This document shows, one piece after another, positions 1 to 5,233 of a stretch of DNA of 5,233 nt. Numbering within the stretch: the first letter of the stretch is position 1; each line of letters begins with the position of its first letter. Origin of the DNA: Alkaliphilus sp. (GTDB lineage Bacteria > Bacillota > Clostridia > Peptostreptococcales > Thermotaleaceae); NCBI GenBank assembly GCA_018335765.1, contig JAGXRU010000254.1:1-5233 (forward strand), given 5' to 3'. Both the position numbers and the translations under genes were made by a program. The notes under the pieces were generated by a model. The model saw nothing but the letters and a program-made list of their open reading frames with translations. It was not told where the DNA came from and did no database searches.

Positions 1-776
1 GTAAAAACTCGGTAAAGGTTAATCCTGATACAGCACATGTACTTAATAAGGCGATAAAATATGCAAGGATTTCTGAGGGAGCATTTGATCCTACGGTTGG
101 AAAGCTTGTAAAACTTTGGGGAATTGGTACAGAAGAACAGAAAATTCCTGACAGTATGGAAATTCAGAATGCATTAAAATATGTCGATTATAAAATGTTA
201 AAGCCAACAGCTGAAAATGAATTTATACTGGATATGAAAGGCATGCAGGTAGATCTAGGTGGAATAGCCAAGGGATATGCCGGCGACGAAGTTTATAGTA
301 TACTTAAGGACAGTGGCATAAAACGAGCTATTATTAATCTTGGGGGCAATGTTTTAACGCTTGGGAAAAAGGCTGATGGTTCAGAGTGGAGAGTTGGAAT
401 TCAAAATCCTCTTAAACCGACAGGAACTCATATGGGTATTGTCCAAGTGTCTGATAAGTCTGTGGTAACCTCAGGTAATTATGAAAGATACTTCATTTCA
501 GATGGAAGAAAATATCATCACATTTTTGATACAAAAACTGGATATCCTGTTGATAATGGAATTATTAGTACAACAATAATAGCTAAAGGCTCAATAGATG
601 CGGATGCACTTTCGACAGCGGTGTTCGTTAAAGGGACTAATGATGGATTGAAGCTAATTGAGAGTTTGGATAATGTGGAATGTATTATCATTACAGATGA
701 TTATAAGATATATTTGTCTTCTGGCATGGAAGGAAAATTAACTATTGTAGATAATCAATTTAAATTAGCTGATTAA
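1..776 (+). CDS. apbE: ApbE family FAD:protein FMN transferase, 5'-partial
   Basis: The reading frame is open from the window edge (first full codon at 3) to TAA at 774-776, giving 257 visible residues. The true start and any signal peptide or lipobox lie upstream. The Met codon at 156 is internal, because clear family sequence precedes it (EGAFDPTVGKLVKLWG, encoded about 78-122). Further ApbE hallmarks follow: DLGGIAKGYAGDEV (from 252), NLGGN (from 336), SVVTSGNYERYF (about 459-494), HHIFDTKTGYP (from 516) and DADALSTAVF (about 597-626), which carries the Asp and Thr of the Mg2+ site. Family members act outside the cytoplasmic membrane. They use FAD to attach FMN covalently to a Ser/Thr of proteins such as Rnf/Nqr subunits or FMN-binding-domain proteins. 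In clostridia the gene often lies next to a Gx-transporter and a polyprenyl synthetase, which fits the remnant 17 bases downstream. No terminator is visible after the stop. The family call is firm; the flavoprotein substrate cannot be told from here. Confidence 0.95.
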   Translation, partial: KNSVKVNPDTAHVLNKAIKYARISEGAFDPTVGKLVKLWGIGTEEQKIPDSMEIQNALKYVDYKMLKPTAENEFILDMKGMQVDLGGIAKGYAGDEVYSILKDSGIKRAIINLGGNVLTLGKKADGSEWRVGIQNPLKPTGTHMGIVQVSDKSVVTSGNYERYFISDGRKYHHIFDTKTGYPVDNGIISTTIIAKGSIDADALSTAVFVKGTNDGLKLIESLDNVECIIITDDYKIYLSSGMEGKLTIVDNQFKLAD

Positions 777-793
777 CAGGTTGTTGAGAAATA

Positions 794-997
794 TTGGTTA
801 ATATCTGGAGTAAATACCCAGATTTTAACCATGAGATCGACAAGGTCGAAAATCTTCTGAGAGAAACTTTAAGATCCAGAAGAAAAATTATTGATGAAAC
901 CACCATGGATTTATTAGGAGTCAGTAATAAATGCCTATCCTTACCAATATATTATATTAAACAAATTGGAGGAGGATATTTATGCACAAATCAATAA
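794..997 (+). pseudogene. N-terminal remnant of a polyprenyl diphosphate synthase
   Basis: A 67-codon frame starts at TTG 794, 17 bases after apbE, with an in-frame stop at 785-787. Its first 40 or so residues read like the start of clostridial trans-polyprenyl (heptaprenyl-type) synthetases: an aromatic Trp then Lys-Tyr-Pro (WSKYP, from 806), a helix EIDKVENLLRETLRSRRK, then IIDETTMDLLG. Family members then continue with GGK-x-LRP and two Asp-rich DDxxD motifs over about 300 residues. Here GGKMLRP is replaced by SNKCLSL and the frame stops after a few more codons, so every substrate-binding and catalytic motif is absent. The last codons run through the strong ribosome binding site at 968-975 and 16 bases into the next gene, so the C-terminal tail is probably not real coding sequence. 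The ribosome binding site ahead of TTG is poor (only ACAGG at 776-780 or GAGAA at 787-790). I infer a decayed or deleted gene. A small translated protein is possible but unlikely. The family match is from memory of the N-terminal pattern, not from a search. Confidence 0.6.
968..975 (+). promoter_or_regulatory. Strong ribosome binding site GGAGGAGG of the SpoIVFA-like gene
   Basis: GGAGGAGG lies six bases before ATG 982. It fixes the start of the M23/SpoIVFA-like gene. It also shows that this stretch works as leader sequence, although the upstream remnant frame formally reads through it as Gly-Gly-Gly-Tyr. Confidence 0.85.
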
Positions 998-1743
998 GAA
1001 AAATTAATTTTAATAGATTAATGGCTCCGGGACCACGTTCGACTCTAAATCCATACAGAATCCCATTTGGTACAAGTGCATTTAAAACGAGCAGAAATTT
1101 TCACAACAAGCTTTTAAAACAACTTGTTTTTTGTGTAGTGCTAGTATTGTTAGTTATTATGATAAAAAATATTAATACACCATTTACGAATAGAGCTGAG
1201 GAACTAATAGAGACATCTATTAACCAAGAATTTGATATTAGGAACTCATTTAGTACAATAATAAAATACGCACAAGAAATCCCTAAGATACCTGATAGAG
1301 TAGTTAGTGTTTTTCAAACAAATGAAAATAACATCTTAGAAATGAATTTGATTGCCCCTGTATACGGGGAAATAGTATCCAATTTTGGTGAGAGTTATGA
1401 TCCTATTTTGAATCAAAATACATTTCGAAGAGGAATAGATATTCTAATTCTTGATAATGAAACAGTTAAAAGTATTGCAGATGGTGAAATAATTGAAGTG
1501 GGAGAAGGAAGTGCTTTAGGAAAATATATAAAGGTAAAGCATGCTAACGAGCTAATCTCCATTTATGGCAATTTTACAGCAATCACTGTTCTGAAAGGAC
1601 AAAAAGTTCAACAGGGACAAACAATAGGTGAAATGCATAAAAAAACAAAAGGCGAGGATTCTTTCTTGTATTTTGAACTGTGGAAGCAGGGTGAGGTGGT
1701 AGACCCAGTAGGGTATATAAGGTTTGACAAAAGAATTCTTTAG
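982..1743 (+). CDS. spoIVFA: SpoIVFA-like membrane protein with degenerate LytM/M23 domain
   Basis: 253 residues from ATG 982, a start fixed by GGAGGAGG at 968-975. A basic cytosolic head (residues 1-45) is followed by one membrane segment (about 46-62), a linker (63-120) and a LytM/peptidase M23 beta-domain (about 124-245). Recognisable M23 landmarks are APVYGEIVSNFG, GIDI (151-154), the IADGEI turn and a final FELWKQGEVVDP. The metal ligands are gone: the His of HxGID is Arg149, the YxHL His is Asn197, and HLHFE has become FLYFE (228-232). Only Asp153 remains, so it is unlikely to cut peptidoglycan. In Bacillus, SpoIVFA is such an inactive LytM protein. It anchors and holds in check the protease SpoIVFB in the outer forespore membrane until SpoIVB cleaves it. 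Length and topology agree with the roughly 260-residue B. subtilis protein, and a SpoIVFB-like gene follows 16 bases later, presumably in one operon. In Bacillus the operon is under sigma-E; I see no convincing sigma-E promoter here. A general membrane-bound M23-family protein is the alternative. Confidence 0.8.
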   Translation: MHKSIRKINFNRLMAPGPRSTLNPYRIPFGTSAFKTSRNFHNKLLKQLVFCVVLVLLVIMIKNINTPFTNRAEELIETSINQEFDIRNSFSTIIKYAQEIPKIPDRVVSVFQTNENNILEMNLIAPVYGEIVSNFGESYDPILNQNTFRRGIDILILDNETVKSIADGEIIEVGEGSALGKYIKVKHANELISIYGNFTAITVLKGQKVQQGQTIGEMHKKTKGEDSFLYFELWKQGEVVDPVGYIRFDKRIL

Positions 1744-1759
1744 GCATAGGTGATAAACG

Positions 1760-2638
1760 ATGCGATTATTGCGAATATGGGGAATAGATATTAAGATTAA
1801 TTTTCTGTTGTGCATACTATTTACGATTATTTTTTTTACAGGTTATTTAGAAAATGTACTTTTGTCATTTTTGGTTGTACTACTGCATGAAGGAGCCCAT
1901 ACAGTTATCGCTAGACTTTTGAACTATAAAATTGAAAATATAGAAATATTTCCCTTCGGTGGGGTAGCAAGGATTGAAGAAACTATTGTATTAGACCCTC
2001 GACACGAAATGTTGATTGCATTAGCTGGCCCTGTTTTTAATTTTATTCTCGTAATACTAGCCTATCAAATAGATTACTTTATACAAAAACCCCATGAGTT
2101 ATTAAACCTTTTTATTTATACCAATTTGATTATTGGTATTTTTAATTTGATTCCAATCATACCCCTTGACGGCGGTAGAATAATTCGTGCATATCTATCT
2201 TTTTTAATAGGAGTAAAGAGATCCACAAAAATAGTTGTCAGGATTTCAAAAGTGATCAGTGTATTATTATTTTTAGGAGGATGTTTTATTATACAATTTG
2301 ATATTCTTAATATCTTTATTCCTATCCTTTCTGTTTTTTTGTTTATTGCAGCCCATAGAGAACATCAAATGGCAGTTTTTATTTTTATGAAGGAGATAAC
2401 ACAAAAAAAACAGTATTTGCTAGCTCAGGGAATTTTAAATACAAAATATCTGGTAGCAATTAAAAGCACCTCATTAAAAGACGTAATGAATCAGTTTATA
2501 CCTAGAAAATATCATGTTGTTACAGTTATGGATCAAAATTGCAAAATAATAGGTGTAATTACAGAAAGTGAAATATTAGATGCTATGATTAAATATGGCA
2601 TGAACGCTTCTCTTGAAAAGTTGTTATCGAATAAGTAA
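1760..2638 (+). CDS. spoIVFB: SpoIVFB-like M50 intramembrane metalloprotease with CBS-like region
   Basis: 292 residues from ATG 1760, preceded by AGGTGAT at 1748-1754. The zinc motif HEGAH (His43, Glu44, His47) lies in a membrane helix. The third ligand is in NLIPIIPLDGGR (Asp137). These positions match those I recall for B. subtilis SpoIVFB, and the length is close to its 288. About six hydrophobic segments are visible: 12-30, 33-50, 83-103, 114-133, 163-180 and 183-198. FPFGGVARIE (64-73) and ALAGPVFNF (87-95) are typical of the family. Residues about 218-290 form a single CBS-like region (SLKDVMNQF, then VVTVMDQNCKIIGVITESEILDAM), which in Bacillus senses ATP and engages the substrate. 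The expected role is cleavage of pro-sigma-K in the outer forespore membrane, switching on late mother-cell genes. All catalytic residues are intact, so it should be active. Its other Bacillus regulator, BofA, is not in this window. The SpoIVFB assignment rests on the SpoIVFA-like neighbour and CBS tail; another site-2-type protease is possible. Confidence 0.88.
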   Translation: MRLLRIWGIDIKINFLLCILFTIIFFTGYLENVLLSFLVVLLHEGAHTVIARLLNYKIENIEIFPFGGVARIEETIVLDPRHEMLIALAGPVFNFILVILAYQIDYFIQKPHELLNLFIYTNLIIGIFNLIPIIPLDGGRIIRAYLSFLIGVKRSTKIVVRISKVISVLLFLGGCFIIQFDILNIFIPILSVFLFIAAHREHQMAVFIFMKEITQKKQYLLAQGILNTKYLVAIKSTSLKDVMNQFIPRKYHVVTVMDQNCKIIGVITESEILDAMIKYGMNASLEKLLSNK

Positions 2639-2658
2639 AATGATACAATATTAATGCT

Positions 2659-2687
2659 TTGACTAAAGAAAAATATGGTATTTTCAT
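2659..2687 (+). promoter_or_regulatory. Weak candidate sigma-A promoter for the radical SAM gene
   Basis: TTGACT (2659-2664, five of six bases of the -35 consensus) is followed after 17 bases by TTTCAT (2682-2687, four of six of the -10). The -10 lacks the important A at its second position. It sits in the 102-base gap between spoIVFB and the radical SAM gene, the only gap downstream of 982 long enough for a promoter. AT-rich DNA produces such matches by chance, so this is a suggestion only. No hairpin plus T-run terminator is visible in the same gap. Confidence 0.28.
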
Positions 2688-2728
2688 AAAACTAAAAACA
2701 AATACTAAAACAGTATATAGATACTAAT

Positions 2729-2734
2729 GGGAGG
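2729..2734 (+). promoter_or_regulatory. Ribosome binding site GGGAGG of the radical SAM gene
   Basis: GGGAGG lies six bases before ATG 2741 and fixes that start. Family sequence begins within the first residues after this Met. Confidence 0.8.
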
Positions 2735-2740
2735 CATACA

Positions 2741-4579
2741 ATGAATAGATTACAAATAGAAGAACTGCTTTATGCGGTTGAAAAACCAGCAAGATACATA
2801 GGAAATGAAATTCACTCTAGAATAAAAAATATAGAAGAATGCAAAGTGAGATTTGGATTTGCTTTTCCAGATGTTTACGAAATAGGAATGTCTCATTTAG
2901 GAATGCATATATTATATAATTTACTTAACGAAGAAGATGGAATTTTTTGTGAACGAATCTTTGCTCCATGGATGGATATGGAAGATTTGCTCAGAAAAAA
3001 AGACATTCCAATTTTTACACTTGAATCTCATAGTCCTATTAAAGATATGGATTTTATTGGTTTCACACTACAGTATGAACTGAGCTATACAAATATAATA
3101 AACATACTTGATTTAGGTAAGATTCCTTGTAAGAGTAGTGAAAGAAATGAAAATGATCCTATCATAATTGCAGGAGGTCCGTGTAGTTATAATCCTGAGC
3201 CACTAGCGGACATTATAGATATCTTTGTGCTAGGTGAAGCTGAAGAGGTAATCTTAGAATTGGTGGAAAAGTATAAGCTATGGAAAACTCAAGGAAAATC
3301 AAAACAGGATTTTTTAAGCAACATCGCTTCTATTCAAGGAATATATATTCCTGCTTTTTATAAAACTGAGTACAATAGTGATAATACAATTAAGTGTTTT
3401 TATACCGTAACTGAATCTGCTCCTAAAATAATATCAAAAAGAATAATAAAGTATCTTGATAAAGTTTTTTATCCCAATAAAGTAATAGTACCTTTCATAG
3501 AAATTGTGCATGACCGTGCCATGGTCGAAATATTTAGAGGTTGTACCAGAGGATGCAGATTTTGTCAGGCGGGTATGATTTATAGACCAATGAGAGAACG
3601 TACAGTAGATCATGTGAAGCAGTTAGCCCATGATTTGATAAGATCAACAGGTTATGAAGAGTTATCTTTAGCCTCTCTAAGCACCAGTGATTATTCGAAT
3701 TTGGAATCTTTGGTCAATCATTTCATTAAACAGTATGGGCATGAGAAGATAGGATTATCGTTGCCGTCGTTGCGACTTGATACCTTTAATCTAAAACTTA
3801 TAGAAGAAATACAAAAAGTTCGAAAAACCGGATTAACCTTTGCACCGGAAGCTGGGACACAGAGGTTAAGGGATGTCATAAATAAAGGTATTACTGAAGA
3901 AAATTTAATTAGTGCTGTGACGGACGCATTTGCTCTAGGCTGGAGTAATATAAAACTCTATTTTATGATTGGACTACCCACGGAGACTGCTGAAGATTTG
4001 GATGGAATAGCTGATCTAGCACTAAAAGTCATAGATGCTTATTATCGCACACCAAAGGAGCAACGGACTAAAGGGTTGAATGTTACCATAAGTGCTTCTT
4101 CCTTTGTTCCGAAACCTTTTACACCCTTCCAGTGGTTCGAACAGAATAGTTTGGAAGAAATAATTGAAAAACAAAGATATCTAAAAAAGTTGTTATACCA
4201 TAAAAACATAAAATACAATTATCATGATGCAAAAACCAGCATTTTAGAAGGAGCTTTTGCAAGAGGAGATAGAAGATTAGGGGAAGTGTTGATAAAAGCT
4301 TGGGAAAAAGGATGTAAATTTGATGGTTGGGGTGATTACTTCAATTATGAAAAATGGATGGAGGCTTTCGAAGAGGTTGGTATAGATCCTGGTTTTTATG
4401 GTGCAAGAAAGCGAAGTTATGAAGAAAACCTTCCATGGGATCATATTGATATAGGAATATCTAAAAAATACTTGATAAATGAAAATGAGAAGGCAAAGGA
4501 AGGTATATTAACCCATGATTGCAGAAAAAACTGTACAGGCTGTGGGATTAACGAAGGCTCATTAGGAGGGATATGTTAA
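2741..4579 (+). CDS. TIGR03960-type radical SAM protein with B12-binding-like N-domain
   Basis: 612 residues, complete. The N-terminal part (about 30-180) resembles the B12-binding fold that precedes many radical SAM cores: FAFPDVYEIGMSHLG, then IIIAGGPCSYNPEPLADIID, then FVLGEAEE. It lacks a clean DxHxxG cobalamin ligand. The radical SAM core starts with the 4Fe-4S motif in FRGCTRGCRFCQAG (Cys268, Cys272, Cys275). It goes on with LSLASLSTSDYSN, GLTFAPEAGTQRLRDVINKGI (364-384) and LYFMIGLPTET (406-416). The C-terminus is a family-specific region ending in a Cys-rich tail (Cys594, Cys598, Cys601, Cys612). I recognise this as the uncharacterised TIGR03960 family, which is fused to or adjacent to a TIGR03936/DUF2344 protein. 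Here the partner follows with a one-base overlap. In clostridia the pair commonly precedes RNase G and rplU-rpmA. That context has suggested RNA- or ribosome-related modification, but the substrate is unknown to me and I assign none. It is probably cytosolic, as no membrane segment is seen. Confidence 0.92.
   Translation: MNRLQIEELLYAVEKPARYIGNEIHSRIKNIEECKVRFGFAFPDVYEIGMSHLGMHILYNLLNEEDGIFCERIFAPWMDMEDLLRKKDIPIFTLESHSPIKDMDFIGFTLQYELSYTNIINILDLGKIPCKSSERNENDPIIIAGGPCSYNPEPLADIIDIFVLGEAEEVILELVEKYKLWKTQGKSKQDFLSNIASIQGIYIPAFYKTEYNSDNTIKCFYTVTESAPKIISKRIIKYLDKVFYPNKVIVPFIEIVHDRAMVEIFRGCTRGCRFCQAGMIYRPMRERTVDHVKQLAHDLIRSTGYEELSLASLSTSDYSNLESLVNHFIKQYGHEKIGLSLPSLRLDTFNLKLIEEIQKVRKTGLTFAPEAGTQRLRDVINKGITEENLISAVTDAFALGWSNIKLYFMIGLPTETAEDLDGIADLALKVIDAYYRTPKEQRTKGLNVTISASSFVPKPFTPFQWFEQNSLEEIIEKQRYLKKLLYHKNIKYNYHDAKTSILEGAFARGDRRLGEVLIKAWEKGCKFDGWGDYFNYEKWMEAFEEVGIDPGFYGARKRSYEENLPWDHIDIGISKKYLINENEKAKEGILTHDCRKNCTGCGINEGSLGGIC
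4564..4570 (+). promoter_or_regulatory. Ribosome binding site AGGAGGG inside the 3' end of the radical SAM gene
   Basis: AGGAGGG lies eight bases before ATG 4579 and within the last codons of the radical SAM gene (Leu-Gly-Gly-Ile-Cys). With the TAATG overlap it selects the start of the DUF2344 gene and points to translational coupling of the two. Confidence 0.8.
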
Positions 4580-5233
4580 TGTATAAGATTAGAACCAGAT
4601 TCTGCAAAATAGATTTAATTAAATTTATCTCTCATTTGGACTTAATAAGAATGATGGAAAGGTCCTTAAGAAGATCGAATGTCCCTTTAGCATTTAGCCA
4701 AGGCTTCAACCCGCATCCTAAAATAGCTTTTGCAACAGCTTTATCAATAGGGGTAAGCAGTGAAGGTGAATATATGGATATTGAAATTACGGATCAAATA
4801 GATATAGAAATGTTTAAAGAAGAAATGAATAAACAACTTCCAAATGGTTTGAAATTATTGAAATGTATTTATGTTGATGAAAAATCAAAGTCTCTTATGG
4901 CTGTTATTGACTATTCGGATTATATTGTAAAATGTGAACTTGAAGATGGTTTAAGTGAAACGGATATAACTAATGCTGTGGAATTGTTTTTGCATCAAGA
5001 AAATATTTTTATGAGCAAAGTAAATTACAAGAGGAAAAATAAAATTAGTCAAGAAATAAACATAAGACCGTTAATTAAAAGCATGGAAATAGTAGATGTT
5101 AAAGCTAGAGAAATTATAATCAAAATGAATGTTGCCACAGGAAGCAAAGGGAATCTAAAACCGGAAATAGTTATAGAGAGATTTGCACATATTATGAATA
5201 TTCCTTTTATACTTGACAAAACTCGTGTTCACA
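4579..5233 (+). CDS. TIGR03936/DUF2344 family protein, 3'-partial
   Basis: ATG 4579 shares its A with the TAA stop of the radical SAM gene (TAATG) and is preceded by AGGAGGG at 4564-4570. The frame stays open for 218 codons plus one base to the window edge, with no stop. Family members are about 230-240 residues as I recall, so only a short C-terminal piece is missing. Characteristic sequence lies near the start: FISHLDLIRMMERSLRRSNV (16-35), then PLAFSQGFNPHPKIAFATA (36-54), LSIGVSSEGEYMDIEI (55-70), and a KPEIVIERF segment (194-202). This is the conserved uncharacterised partner of the preceding radical SAM protein and is fused to it in some bacteria. The stop-start overlap suggests that the two products are made in matched amounts and act together, possibly as a complex; that is inference. 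No catalytic motif or membrane segment is evident. The call to family is firm, the function unknown. Confidence 0.92.
   Translation, partial: MYKIRTRFCKIDLIKFISHLDLIRMMERSLRRSNVPLAFSQGFNPHPKIAFATALSIGVSSEGEYMDIEITDQIDIEMFKEEMNKQLPNGLKLLKCIYVDEKSKSLMAVIDYSDYIVKCELEDGLSETDITNAVELFLHQENIFMSKVNYKRKNKISQEINIRPLIKSMEIVDVKAREIIIKMNVATGSKGNLKPEIVIERFAHIMNIPFILDKTRVH

Noticed and set aside
156..776. apbE starting at ATG 156
   Set aside because: The frame is open to the window edge and conserved ApbE sequence is encoded before 156, so this Met is internal.
772..802. ATTAAC ... GTTAAT inverted repeat around the end of apbE
   Set aside because: Six AT-rich pairs with a 19-base loop and no T-tract; too weak to call a terminator.
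837..849. TCGAC-AAG-GTCGA small hairpin
   Set aside because: Five-base stem without a T-run, inside codons that match the synthetase N-terminus (IDKVE); most likely chance.
853..883. Inverted repeat TCTTCTG ... CAGAAGA (7-base arms, 17-base loop) as a possible terminator
   Set aside because: No T-run follows on the + strand, the loop is long, and it falls in the part of the remnant that still reads as polyprenyl synthetase coding sequence.
1552..1815. 87-codon open frame on the minus strand
   Set aside because: It lies antisense across the end of the SpoIVFA-like gene and the start of the SpoIVFB-like gene, both well supported. It has no recognisable protein sequence or ribosome binding site.
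2642..2649. GATACAAT, similar to a sigma-E -10 element (also CATACAAT at 2735-2742)
   Set aside because: I find no matching sigma-E -35 at the right distance, and the second copy overlaps the ATG of the radical SAM gene. Such matches are common in AT-rich sequence.

Overview
The window is AT-rich DNA read entirely on the + strand. Its gene content is that of an anaerobic, endospore-forming low-GC Firmicute of the Clostridia. The sporulation pair SpoIVFA/SpoIVFB, the strong GGAGG-type ribosome binding sites and the ApbE/polyprenyl synthetase association all point that way. The genus cannot be read from the sequence.

Layout. Positions 1-776 hold the 3' part of an ApbE-type FAD:protein FMN transferase whose 5' end lies outside the window. 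Positions 794-997 hold a short frame that starts like a polyprenyl (heptaprenyl-type) diphosphate synthase. It breaks off after about 40-55 residues, with all catalytic parts missing, and I read it as a gene remnant at a deletion or rearrangement junction. Positions 982-1743 and 1760-2638 encode a membrane-anchored, catalytically degenerate LytM/M23 protein (SpoIVFA-like) and an intact M50 intramembrane metalloprotease with a C-terminal CBS-like region (SpoIVFB-like). A gap of about 100 bases follows, with a weak candidate promoter. Positions 2741-4579 encode a complete TIGR03960-type radical SAM protein. It overlaps by one base the start of a TIGR03936/DUF2344 partner that runs off the end of the window (4579-5233).

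How the genes fit together. SpoIVFA/SpoIVFB would process pro-sigma-K in the mother cell late in sporulation. The radical SAM/DUF2344 pair is a conserved, uncharacterised module that in clostridia usually precedes RNase G and the ribosomal protein genes rplU-rpmA. ApbE flavinylates redox proteins such as Rnf/Nqr subunits and usually sits beside isoprenoid-quinone-type genes.

Most of the window is ordinary conserved clostridial synteny. The unusual spot is 777-981, where the ApbE/polyprenyl synthetase locus is joined directly to the spoIVF locus. From general knowledge of clostridial gene order, a block such as maf-radC-mreBCD-minCDE-rodA-mgsA often lies between them. I see no new multi-gene system, mobile element, CRISPR array, tRNA or rRNA here.
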